Of a DNA stretch of 64,000 bases, positions 1-7,222 are shown piece by piece. The notes under the pieces were generated by a model. It did no database searches. It worked only from the letters and a program-made list of their open reading frames with translations, and was not told the origin of the DNA. The stretch comes from Rufibacter tibetensis (GTDB lineage: Bacteria; Bacteroidota; Bacteroidia; Cytophagales; Hymenobacteraceae). Position 1 is the stretch's first letter, and each line of letters starts with the position of its first letter. Position numbers and translations under genes: made by a program. The DNA is taken from positions 527,001 through 591,000 of the forward strand of contig NZ_CP012643.1 in assembly GCF_001310085.1 (NCBI RefSeq), written 5' to 3'.

Positions 1-1
1 C

Positions 2-214
2 TATGTACCCGCAGCTTTAGGCACCGCTACTAAGTTCCGGAATGAAAAATGGCGGCTGTTTGACTTCTTATGGATGCTGCATACCATGGACTACCAAACC
101 CGCGATCATTTTGGCAACTGGCTTTTGCGTGCTTTCTCTATAGCAGGCGTGTTAACGGTACTATCAGGCATTGGACTGTACGTATCCAGTTCACGCTTTA
201 TGCGAAAACGGTAA
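2..214 (+). CDS. C-terminal end of a PepSY-type membrane protein (partial)
   Basis: The frame is open from the first bases of the window and stops with TAA at 212-214, leaving about 70 residues. The visible part reads as a hydrophilic stretch (WRLFDFLWMLHTMDYQTRD) followed by one transmembrane helix (about residues 42-62) and a short basic tail, SSRFMRKR. This pattern matches the C-terminal helix of PepSY-associated transmembrane proteins, often linked to iron reduction or siderophore uptake in Bacteroidota. The N-terminal domains lie outside the window, so the family call rests on this tail alone. An overlapping reading frame at 70-297 is out of phase and is not the gene. Confidence 0.55.
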   Translation, partial: YVPAALGTATKFRNEKWRLFDFLWMLHTMDYQTRDHFGNWLLRAFSIAGVLTVLSGIGLYVSSSRFMRKR

Positions 215-317
215 TTGGGTTTAGGCTGTCTTTTCTGAAAACAAGGTATAAACAGCTTTGGCTTACGTGTCTGAATTGCCTATTTTGCCTACACTAATAC
301 GAACTAACAAACGCTTT

Positions 318-2192
318 ATGAAACCAAATATCTGGCAATGGCTCCTGCTGGTCCTGTTGTGGCCCTCGCTTGTTGCCTCTGCCCAAACCCTTTCAGATTC
401 GGCCTACATTCGGGAAAACTACACTAAAACGGAGCACCAGATTGCCATGCGTGATGGCACCAAGCTTTTTACCGTGGTGTATGCCCCTAAAAACAAAAGC
501 CAGAAGTACCCCATCATGCTCAGCCGTACGCCTTATTCCGCGGGTCCGTACGGGGCAGACAAATACAAAACGGTGCTCGGCCCCTCTACAGACATGATGC
601 GTGAAGGCTACATCTTTGCTTACCAGGATGTGCGCGGCAAGTTCATGAGCGAAGGCGAGTTTGTGAACATGCGTCCGCAGATTGCGAAGAAAGGCAAGAA
701 AGACATTGACGAAAGCACCGATACCTATGACGCCATTGCCTGGCTTGTGAAGAACGTGCCCAACAACAACGGCCGCGTGGGCCAGTGGGGCATCTCGTAC
801 CCCGGCTATTACACCACCGTAGGATTGCTCAGCAACCACCCTGCCCTGAAAGCCTCTTCACCGCAGGCGCCAGTCACTGATTGGTTCTGGGACGATTTCC
901 ACCACCATGGTGCTTTTTTCCTGCCGCACGCCTTCAACTTCTTGGCTTCGTTCGGGCAGCCGCGTCCGCAGCCGTCGCCTACCGGTGCCCCGCGTTTCAA
1001 CCACGGCACGCCGGACGGCTATGAGTTCTTCATGCACATGGGTCCGTTGTCAAACGCCAATGCGCTATACCTGAAAAATAATGTGGCCTTCTGGAACGAC
1101 ATCGTGCAGCATCCTAACTATGACTCTTTCTGGCAAGCCATGAACATCAGGCCGCACCTGAAAAACATCAAGCCTGCTGTGATGACCGTAGGCGGGTGGT
1201 TTGACGCCGAAAACCTGTTCGGGGCGTTAGAGACGTACAAGACCCTTGAGAAAAACAACCCCAACACGTACAACACCATTGTGATGGGACCTTGGTTTCA
1301 CGGCGGCTGGGCGCGCTCTACCGGCGAAAACCTAGGCAAAGTTTCCTTCCGTCAGAATACCTCTGAGTTCTACCGGCCTAACATAGAAGCCAAGTTCTTC
1401 CGTCATTACCTGAAGGAAAACGGTAAAGGAACTCCGGCCCTGCCTGAGGCCTATATGTTCAACACCGGTGCAAACCAATGGCGTGAATTTGCTGCTTGGC
1501 CCCCTAAAAACACCCAGGAACGTCTGCTGTACTTCGGGGCGAACGGAAAACTCAGCTTCGAGAAACCTGCCGCCGGTGGCACTGGCTTTGACGAGTTCAT
1601 CAGTGATCCAGACAAACCAGTACCGTTCTCTGAGGAAACTACCGTAGGCATGACCCGCGAGTACATGACCGACGACCAGCGTTTCGCTAGCCGCAGACCA
1701 GACGTGTTGGTATATCAGACCGATGTATTGACCGAAGACATCACCCTGGCAGGCGAAATTCTATCGGCCCTTAACATTTCCACCACTGGTTCAGATGCAG
1801 ACTGGGTAGTGAAACTGATTGACGTGTATCCAGACACCGCCCGGCAGAACGCCCACAATCCAGCCTCGGTGAAGATGGGAGGCTACCAGCAGATGGTGCG
1901 CAGTGAGGTATTGCGCGGCCGCTTTAGAAACAGTTATGAAAAACCAGAGCCTTTCACGCCCAACCAGGTAACCGCTGTGAATGTGCCGTTACAGGATGTG
2001 CTACACACCTTTAAAAAAGGCCACCGCATCATGGTGCAGGTACAGAGCACCTGGTTCCCGTTGGTAGACCGCAATCCGCAGAAGTATGTGCCTAATATTT
2101 ATGAGGCCAAAGCAGAAGATTTCCAGAAGGCCACGCACCGGGTGTACCACAATGCCCAACAACCTTCTTATTTAAAGGTGAAGGTTCTGTAA
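318..2192 (+). CDS. Secreted CocE/NonD-family (peptidase S15-type) hydrolase
   Basis: A 624-residue protein starting at the ATG at 318, which gives a clean signal peptide (LLLVLLWPSLVASA, cleavage near residue 22); the frame extends upstream to 258 but without signal character. Residues about 35-370 are an alpha/beta hydrolase with the nucleophile motif GQWGISYPGYY (Ser160), an acid in VGGWFDAEN and a histidine in MGPWFHGGW. The remaining third matches the beta-jelly-roll domain of X-Pro dipeptidyl peptidase, cocaine esterase and glutaryl-7-ACA acylase. The family hydrolyses amide or ester bonds of small acyl compounds or peptides; the substrate cannot be read from sequence. Length is normal and all catalytic residues are present. 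It is probably periplasmic. It stands alone and ends in a strong hairpin terminator. Confidence 0.9.
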   Translation: MKPNIWQWLLLVLLWPSLVASAQTLSDSAYIRENYTKTEHQIAMRDGTKLFTVVYAPKNKSQKYPIMLSRTPYSAGPYGADKYKTVLGPSTDMMREGYIFAYQDVRGKFMSEGEFVNMRPQIAKKGKKDIDESTDTYDAIAWLVKNVPNNNGRVGQWGISYPGYYTTVGLLSNHPALKASSPQAPVTDWFWDDFHHHGAFFLPHAFNFLASFGQPRPQPSPTGAPRFNHGTPDGYEFFMHMGPLSNANALYLKNNVAFWNDIVQHPNYDSFWQAMNIRPHLKNIKPAVMTVGGWFDAENLFGALETYKTLEKNNPNTYNTIVMGPWFHGGWARSTGENLGKVSFRQNTSEFYRPNIEAKFFRHYLKENGKGTPALPEAYMFNTGANQWREFAAWPPKNTQERLLYFGANGKLSFEKPAAGGTGFDEFISDPDKPVPFSEETTVGMTREYMTDDQRFASRRPDVLVYQTDVLTEDITLAGEILSALNISTTGSDADWVVKLIDVYPDTARQNAHNPASVKMGGYQQMVRSEVLRGRFRNSYEKPEPFTPNQVTAVNVPLQDVLHTFKKGHRIMVQVQSTWFPLVDRNPQKYVPNIYEAKAEDFQKATHRVYHNAQQPSYLKVKVL

Positions 2193-2212
2193 AGATTTCT
2201 TAATTTTTCTCA

Positions 2213-2252
2213 AACAGAAAGGCCGCTCTTCATAAAGAGCGGCCTTTCTGTT
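2213..2252 (+). terminator. Rho-independent terminator of the S15 hydrolase gene
   Basis: Perfect 18-bp inverted repeat (arms 2213-2230 and 2235-2252, loop CATA) with a GC-rich GGCCGCTC core, followed by TTTT. The arm starts with AACAGAAAGGCCGC, nearly the same as the terminator at 46012-46053. Confidence 0.92.
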
Positions 2253-2340
2253 TTCTATCTGTTTTTATAAAAACAGCCTTTAAACCACCTTACAAGGTGT
2301 TTTACAAAAAAATTTGAAAAAATTTTATAGGAAGGCATTT

Positions 2341-2375
2341 CTTCATCTTCTCTTCATCTTGACAGGATAGTTTTG
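2341..2375 (+). promoter_or_regulatory. Promoter with CTTCATC direct repeat and TAnnTTTG box (site 1)
   Basis: CTTCATC occurs at 2341-2347 and again at 2352-2358, an 11-bp period, followed by the Bacteroidota -7 element TAGTTTTG at 2368-2375, which begins 16 bp after the start of the second repeat. The -33 region has no TTTG; the repeat sits there instead. An 11-bp direct repeat replacing the upstream promoter element is how PhoB/OmpR-family activators bind. The same arrangement with the same spacing recurs at 3554-3588. Binding by the regulator encoded at 5116 is an inference. Confidence 0.65.
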
Positions 2376-2407
2376 ACGCAGTAATCATTTAAAACCATCT
2401 GACCCAT

Positions 2408-3217
2408 ATGAAAAAGTTAACTTTCTTCGCCGCCGCATTCTTTATTGCTGCCACCTCTTTTGCTCAAACTACTCCGACCTCTGGCACTCCAGAAACAAAG
2501 CAAAAAAGCACTCACGGTACCACTGTCAGCAGCACTGCCAAAGCAACTGTTGCAGCTAACGCTTCCGCCGATGCCTCAGGAAAAGGCGAGATGGTAAGTG
2601 AGGTTGCCAAAGCGAAGGCAGACAAAACCAAGGCAAAAAAAGAAGAAACAGCTACTTTCCTGAAAGAAGAAGCTACTGCCCAGAAAGAAGCTGCTAAAGC
2701 TAGAAAAGAAGAAGTTAAAACTAGAAAAGAGGAAGCAAAGGCCCAGACCAAGGGAACTTTAGATGCTGCTACTCAAACAACAGTTGACTTGAAAGCAAAC
2801 ACTGAAGCCCAGATAGAAGCGCAAAAAGAGGCCCGCAAGGAAGCTCGCAAAGAGTCACAAAAGGAAACCAAGAAGGAAGAAGGCCAAGAAGCTTCTGCCC
2901 AGTCTAAATCTGAGCTTAAAATAAAAGCCAAAACTGAAGCTCAGGCTTCTAAGCAGGACCACGAAAACCATGGCGAAGCAGTGAGCACCATTGCTAAGGA
3001 AACTCTTGCCACCGGAAAAGAAAAAGGGCAGACCATGAAAGAGGCTGCTTCTCAAAAACGTCAAAGAGCCGGCAGAATTGAAACCGAGACTGGTTTAGCC
3101 GCTAAAGGTGGTTCTTCCAGTGCCCGTCGTGCTAAAGTAAACACTGGCCTATCCACAAAAGGTGTCAAAGCAGTGAATGTAAACGCTGGCGCCCACCTAA
3201 AAGTGGGTAAAAACTAA
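2408..3217 (+). CDS. Secreted Ala/Lys/Glu-rich low-complexity protein ending in KVGKN
   Basis: A 269-residue protein with a good signal peptide (MKKLTFFAAAFFIAATSFAQ). The mature part is very rich in Ala, Lys, Glu and Thr. Residues about 65-170 carry repeating EEATAQKEAAKARKEE-like units that predict a long charged helix or coiled coil. The tail becomes Gly/Val/Asn-rich with alternating hydrophobics and ends HLKVGKN. The protein at 3607 ends in the same five residues and has the same promoter design, so the two belong together. I recognise no family with a known function. The start is well supported by the signal peptide. A structural or envelope-binding role is only a guess. Confidence 0.75.
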   Translation: MKKLTFFAAAFFIAATSFAQTTPTSGTPETKQKSTHGTTVSSTAKATVAANASADASGKGEMVSEVAKAKADKTKAKKEETATFLKEEATAQKEAAKARKEEVKTRKEEAKAQTKGTLDAATQTTVDLKANTEAQIEAQKEARKEARKESQKETKKEEGQEASAQSKSELKIKAKTEAQASKQDHENHGEAVSTIAKETLATGKEKGQTMKEAASQKRQRAGRIETETGLAAKGGSSSARRAKVNTGLSTKGVKAVNVNAGAHLKVGKN

Positions 3218-3239
3218 CCAATCCTATACAATCCAATTC

Positions 3240-3269
3240 AAGTGGCCTATGCTTCGGCAGAGGCCACTT
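3240..3269 (+). terminator. Hairpin with UUCG loop after the first KVGKN gene
   Basis: Arms AAGTGGCCT (3240-3248) and AGGCCACTT (3261-3269), extended inward by TGC/GCA around a TTCG tetraloop. No long T run follows, so it could be a terminator or a transcript-stabilising hairpin. Confidence 0.6.
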
Positions 3270-3308
3270 ACCCTTTCCCATTCCGAACCTTATCTAACTC
3301 TCATTTCT

Positions 3309-3428
3309 ATGAAACTTCTAATCAGCGTTTGTTTTGTTATGAACTGGCTTCTGGCCACCTCCTCCCCTGCCTTTGGTTCCACCACCTGTAAGACCAAGGC
3401 TTACCTTTCTGCGAGGGTAGTAAAATAA
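3309..3428 (+). CDS. Possible 39-residue secreted peptide
   Basis: A short frame, ATG at 3309 to TAA at 3426-3428, encodes a peptide whose first 23 residues form a convincing signal peptide (MKLLISVCFVMNWLLATSSP then AFG). It leaves a mature peptide of only 16 residues, STTCKTKAYLSARVVK, with one cysteine and net positive charge. It sits between the two KVGKN genes on the same strand, 40 bp after the hairpin that follows the first. I recognise no family. Signal-peptide character and location support it; the short length and lack of a clear promoter argue for caution. It could instead be the decayed start of a longer secreted protein. Confidence 0.35.
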   Translation: MKLLISVCFVMNWLLATSSPAFGSTTCKTKAYLSARVVK

Positions 3429-3553
3429 GTGTATGGACTATTCTGAGTCTTTGCTTCGCTACTCATCTGTTTTGGACCGGTTTTGGATAAAACAGACAAG
3501 AATCAAAGCGCAGAATATGGCCCAGAAAATAAAAAAATTTATAAAATTGAATT

Positions 3554-3588
3554 CTTCATCCTCTCTTCACCTTTCAATAGTAGCTTTG
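3554..3588 (+). promoter_or_regulatory. Promoter with CTTCATC/CTTCACC direct repeat and TAnnTTTG box (site 2)
   Basis: CTTCATC at 3554-3560 and CTTCACC at 3565-3571, again with an 11-bp period, then TAGCTTTG at 3581-3588 beginning 16 bp after the start of the second repeat. Geometry matches site 1 at 2341-2375 exactly, and again no TTTG is present at -33. It sits about 20 bp before the start codon at 3607. Confidence 0.65.
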
Positions 3589-3606
3589 AAAAATAAACTG
3601 TGTAGA

Positions 3607-4083
3607 ATGCGCTCTGCTTATTTTAAATCCCTTCTCCTAGTGGCGGCTGTTGTGCTTTCCGGTGCTTCAGCACTGGCACAACCTGTCTTTACCTCTGAAC
3701 CTGCTCTAACTGGTAGCACACCGTTATTAACCTCTAGTGAAGGAGCTCAAACTTCTTCAGAAGACGCTCTTGCCACGCTACCTTCTCCAGAGATAGAAGA
3801 TGGTTCAAAACAAGACAAACCCAGAAAGGCGAAAGACAAGAAAGGGAGCGACCAATCTGACAAGGAAAAAAATGAAATAAAGGAAGTAGCCACCGCTAAG
3901 CGCCAGGACAAGCCCGAGAAGGTTTCCTCGGCTGGCCGACCGCAAAGTGCGGCACGTCCGGGCAGAGGAGCTGCCTCCAGCGCCGTGAAAGCAGCCGGAA
4001 ATGTCACTAAAGCGGTAAAAGCAACCAAGCCTATCAAAGTAGGAGGTGTGGGAGTAGGCCGCATTAAAGTAGGTAAAAACTAA
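3607..4083 (+). CDS. Secreted Lys/Glu/Ala-rich low-complexity protein ending in KVGKN
   Basis: The ATG at 3607 is chosen over in-frame starts from 3433 because it gives a signal peptide (FKSLLLVAAVVLSGASALAQ) and lies just downstream of the TAGCTTTG promoter box. The 158-residue product has a Ser/Thr/Pro-rich region, a charged KDKKGSDQSDKEKNEIKE segment, then an Ala/Val/Lys region ending in GVGVGRIKVGKN. The final five residues match the end of the 2408 protein, and the layout (signal peptide, charged low-complexity middle, Gly/Val-rich tail) is the same, although the middles do not align. No known family or function. The barrel and two-component genes follow on the same strand, 88 bp downstream. 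Confidence 0.75.
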   Translation: MRSAYFKSLLLVAAVVLSGASALAQPVFTSEPALTGSTPLLTSSEGAQTSSEDALATLPSPEIEDGSKQDKPRKAKDKKGSDQSDKEKNEIKEVATAKRQDKPEKVSSAGRPQSAARPGRGAASSAVKAAGNVTKAVKATKPIKVGGVGVGRIKVGKN

Positions 4084-4171
4084 TTTCTTTTCTCCCTATC
4101 TGTCATATGTCTGTCCTGCCCCAAGACCGACTTTACCCCTTCTTTTTCATCCTTTAACTGACTTTACCCAG

Positions 4172-5095
4172 ATGAAAAATATACTTGCTTGCTGTGCTCT
4201 GCTTAGCTTTTTCATGGCTTTTCCCGCCTTGGCTGAAACATATCCTTTAGAGGGCGAGCCCTCCACAATCCTTGCCCAAGACACTTCCTCTAAAAAAGGT
4301 TGGTGGACGGTGGGGCTGGAAACTGCAAACAATGCTACGTTTTTTGGCCGGAATACGGCAACGCAGTACCCGTACGTAGCTGCCTCACTGACCTACACAC
4401 ATACTTCGGGGTTGTTCATCTCTGCCATGTCGTACCAATTGTTCAACACTGAGGATTTCATAGACGAAACCGATGTGACGGCGGGCTACAGTTTTAAAGT
4501 GGGCGAACGGTTTGATGGATTGGTAAGCTATTCCCGGTTTTTCTTTGGCCCCAACACTCCTCTGGTGAAGGCGGTGACCTCAAACGCAGCCACAGCTGCC
4601 GGTACCCTGGATTGGAAATATCTTTTAACGGGCCTCTCTGCCAGCTACATCTTTGGCGGCAGTAGTGACCTATTCACCGTGCTGGATAACTCGCGGTACA
4701 TTCCGCTGCAAAACCTCTGGAAAGGAAAGAACCCGGTGGGCATTGACCCTAAATTTACTGTCATTGCCGGTACCCAGGAATTCTCACAAACCCACACTGT
4801 AGTCACAGAGAAAAAGAAAAACCCGGTAGAAACCGTTCTGGATCCCTTGAACCCCATTGGCAATAATGGTAACGGAAATGGCAACGGGAAGGGCAAAACC
4901 ACTACTACCACCACTACTACGGTTGAAAAAAGATTTAAAGTGCTGAACTACTCCATTACCGTGCCCCTGGTGTTCAGCTTATATAACGTTGATATTGAAC
5001 CTGCTTACCGGTTTTCTCTTCCGGTAAACAAACTTGAAGGTGATGAATCCAAGGCTCAGTCCTTTGTTTCTCTGAACCTGAGCTATACCTTTTAA
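4172..5095 (+). CDS. Outer-membrane beta-barrel protein upstream of the two-component genes
   Basis: A 307-residue protein with a signal peptide (MKNILACCALLSFFMAFPALA). The mature part is a series of amphipathic strands (ASLTYTHTSGLFISAMSYQL, DVTAGYSFKVG, SITVPLVFSLYNV) and ends with a terminal aromatic strand, SLNLSYTF, which is typical of a barrel recognised by the Bam machinery. One loop, about residues 230-250, is low complexity: an NGNGNGNGKGK run followed by eight threonines. I cannot name a family beyond a hypothetical outer-membrane protein. It lies 20 bp before the response regulator and is very probably co-transcribed with it, so it may be the sensed or regulated envelope component. 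Confidence 0.75.
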   Translation: MKNILACCALLSFFMAFPALAETYPLEGEPSTILAQDTSSKKGWWTVGLETANNATFFGRNTATQYPYVAASLTYTHTSGLFISAMSYQLFNTEDFIDETDVTAGYSFKVGERFDGLVSYSRFFFGPNTPLVKAVTSNAATAAGTLDWKYLLTGLSASYIFGGSSDLFTVLDNSRYIPLQNLWKGKNPVGIDPKFTVIAGTQEFSQTHTVVTEKKKNPVETVLDPLNPIGNNGNGNGNGKGKTTTTTTTTVEKRFKVLNYSITVPLVFSLYNVDIEPAYRFSLPVNKLEGDESKAQSFVSLNLSYTF

Positions 5096-5115
5096 CGCTA
5101 CCAAAACATCACCCT

Positions 5116-5790
5116 ATGCACACCCTGATTGTTGAGGACGAAACCAGTCTGGCTACTGAACTGATGCACTTCCTGGCGCAGGAACACTATATCTGTGACT
5201 GGGCCTCAAACGGACGTGAAGCATCAGAGAAAATAGCCGTGAACCGGTATGACTTCATCCTGCTAGACCTGGGCCTGCCTGATTATGATGGATTAGACCT
5301 ACTCAAAGAAACTAAGTCTGCAGATCACGATCCAGCCATTATCATACTCACTGCCCGCGGTGCTTTGGAAGATAGAATCAAAGGACTAGGCCTGGGCGCC
5401 GATGACTATCTGCCCAAACCCTTTTCATTGCTGGAGCTACAAGCGCGCATGCAGGCTGTTCTGCGCCGCAAGTTCAAAATAAAATCTTCATCTGTGGCGT
5501 TTCATGGGTTTGAAATGGACAGCAGTACCCGTCGCGTTACTTTTGGGTCACAGGAAATTGTGCTCACCAAGAAAGAGTTTGATATTCTGCACTACCTGCT
5601 CCTGCACAAGAACCGAATTCTCACGCGCCTGCAGCTAACTGAACACATCTGGGGCAATATCCTGGAAGATGACTATGACTCCAATTACATTGACGTGCAT
5701 ATCAAAAACCTGCGCAAGAAACTGTCTGCCCACATTCCAACTGATTGGCTGGAAACAGTGCGGGGCGTAGGCTACCGGTTAACCTTGTAA
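5116..5790 (+). CDS. OmpR/PhoB-family response regulator
   Basis: A 224-residue regulator. The receiver domain (residues 1-115) has acidic Asp8, phospho-acceptor Asp51 in LLDLGLPDYDGLDLL, Thr79 and Lys101 in LPKPF. A winged-helix DNA-binding domain follows (about 125-222) with the typical LTKKEFDILHYLLLHKNRIL and VRGVGYRL motifs. It resembles copper/envelope-stress regulators such as CusR. The sensor kinase starts 1 bp after its stop codon, so the pair is translated from one message, with the barrel gene 20 bp upstream. Winged-helix regulators of this family bind tandem 7-bp sites with an 11-bp period, which is what the promoters of the two KVGKN genes carry; that link is inferred. Confidence 0.95.
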   Translation: MHTLIVEDETSLATELMHFLAQEHYICDWASNGREASEKIAVNRYDFILLDLGLPDYDGLDLLKETKSADHDPAIIILTARGALEDRIKGLGLGADDYLPKPFSLLELQARMQAVLRRKFKIKSSSVAFHGFEMDSSTRRVTFGSQEIVLTKKEFDILHYLLLHKNRILTRLQLTEHIWGNILEDDYDSNYIDVHIKNLRKKLSAHIPTDWLETVRGVGYRLTL

Positions 5791-5791
5791 C

Positions 5792-7159
5792 ATGCGTCTT
5801 CAATCTAAATTAGCGCTCTTTAGTGCGGTCTCTAAGGTCATCATCCTGCTTTTGCTGGTAGTAGGCCTGCCTCTTCTGGTAAACAAGGTGGCCTTGCTCA
5901 ACGCCGATGAACGCCTCCTGCAAAAAGAGGAGAAGATGTACAAAATTATTGAGGAGCAGGGCATCGAGTCATTCATCACGGAAGAAACCGGCGATGCCTA
6001 TGGTTCTTATAACCTGTTCCGGGAAGAATTTATTTCTCTGGAAGAAATCTCCTCGGGCAAGGTGGTGAACAGCATTGAGAACAGCCTGCGTAAGGTTGAC
6101 AATGAGATTGTGAACTACCGCGTGCTCTCCTCTACCTTTGATTTGGGCGGCAAACGCTACCTTTTGGAAATCGGCCGCTCTCTGGCCACCATTGAAAACA
6201 ACAGCCAAACCCTGCAAACCTACGCCCTCTACTTTTTGGCGGCCGTGGTTTTATTGACGGTTTTCACGGATTTAGCATTCAGTAAGATTTTGCTGCGCCC
6301 CCTTACCTTGATTGTGAAGCGCCTGCAGCGGATAGAACACCCCAGTACCTTCACTCCCAAGGAGCTCAACACCAATACAACTGATTTCCTGTACCTCAAC
6401 AACACCATCAACGCCATGATGGGGCAAATTCAGGAAGCGTTTCAGAAAGAAAAAGAGTTTATCGGGAACGTGTCTCATGAGCTGCTCACGCCCGTCTCAA
6501 TTCTGCAGTCACGGTTAGAGAACCTTTTATCTGATCCAGAAACCCCAGATGCCATGCTGGAGAAACTGGTAGACAACCTGCGCACGCTGCATCGGCTTAA
6601 AAGTATCATTCAGGCCCTGCTTCTTATTTCCCGCATTGAAAATGAACAGTACCTGCGTAATGAAACGCTAGACATTCCGCAGTTAACCAAGGAAGTAGCC
6701 GAGGAAATCAAAGAACGTGCAGAGGCCCGGGAGATAAACCTGCAGGTAGAGATGGAAAGCGAGTACACCCTGTACAAGGCCAACCAGTCTTTGCTGTTTA
6801 CCATGCTGTTTAACGTGGTGAATAACGCCATCAAGTACAACAAACCAGGAGGAACCATCCTCATTAAAGGGCAATCAACCCCTGAAGGCTACGAGCTATC
6901 CATCAACGACACCGGCGTTGGGATTGCCCAGGAACAACTGCCGCACATCTTCAACCGGTTTAAACGGTTACATGCCCCAGATGGTGAAAGCCACGGGTTG
7001 GGTCTCACCATTGTGAATACTATTGCCAATTTTCATGGCATAGAGGTAGCCGTGCAGTCTACTGTGGGCGAAGGAACCACCTTCAACTTTCAATTCCCTA
7101 AAGGAAACCTGCCTGATTCAATGGCCTTTTCCACAAATTGGGCTCAAAGCAGAAACTAA
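5792..7159 (+). CDS. Sensor histidine kinase partner of the OmpR-type regulator
   Basis: A 455-residue membrane kinase. TM1 is at about residues 12-34, a periplasmic sensor of about 110 residues follows, and TM2 is at about 144-165, leading into a HAMP-like linker. The dimerisation domain has phospho-acceptor His229 in NVSHELLTPVSIL (LL replacing the commoner LR, as in other Bacteroidota kinases). The ATPase domain shows the N box NVVNNAIKYNKPGG, the G1 box NDTGVGI and the G2 motif HGLGLTIV. All catalytic motifs are intact, followed by a short non-conserved tail. The periplasmic sensor matches nothing I recognise. Spacing of 1 bp to the regulator gene makes co-expression nearly certain. Confidence 0.95.
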   Translation: MRLQSKLALFSAVSKVIILLLLVVGLPLLVNKVALLNADERLLQKEEKMYKIIEEQGIESFITEETGDAYGSYNLFREEFISLEEISSGKVVNSIENSLRKVDNEIVNYRVLSSTFDLGGKRYLLEIGRSLATIENNSQTLQTYALYFLAAVVLLTVFTDLAFSKILLRPLTLIVKRLQRIEHPSTFTPKELNTNTTDFLYLNNTINAMMGQIQEAFQKEKEFIGNVSHELLTPVSILQSRLENLLSDPETPDAMLEKLVDNLRTLHRLKSIIQALLLISRIENEQYLRNETLDIPQLTKEVAEEIKERAEAREINLQVEMESEYTLYKANQSLLFTMLFNVVNNAIKYNKPGGTILIKGQSTPEGYELSINDTGVGIAQEQLPHIFNRFKRLHAPDGESHGLGLTIVNTIANFHGIEVAVQSTVGEGTTFNFQFPKGNLPDSMAFSTNWAQSRN

Positions 7160-7192
7160 CCAGCACCCCTTGGTGGCGCTGTGCGTAACTCC

Positions 7193-7200
7193 TACTTTCG
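7193..7200 (+). promoter_or_regulatory. Possible -7 box for the dehydrogenase gene
   Basis: TACTTTCG differs by one base from TAnnTTTG, with TTGG at 7170 about 20 bp upstream. It lies in the 63-bp gap after the kinase gene, so the dehydrogenase may have its own promoter. Confidence 0.35.
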
Positions 7201-7222
7201 TGCATACTTAAATGAGAACCAC

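Noticed and set aside
70-297. Reading frame of 75 codons at the window start
   Set aside because: Out of phase with the real C-terminal PepSY-like frame (2-214) and of no coding character.
2512-3064. Antisense reading frames across the first KVGKN gene
   Set aside because: They arise from the Lys/Glu/Ala codon bias of the plus-strand gene, are Leu/Ser/Phe rich, and have no promoter.
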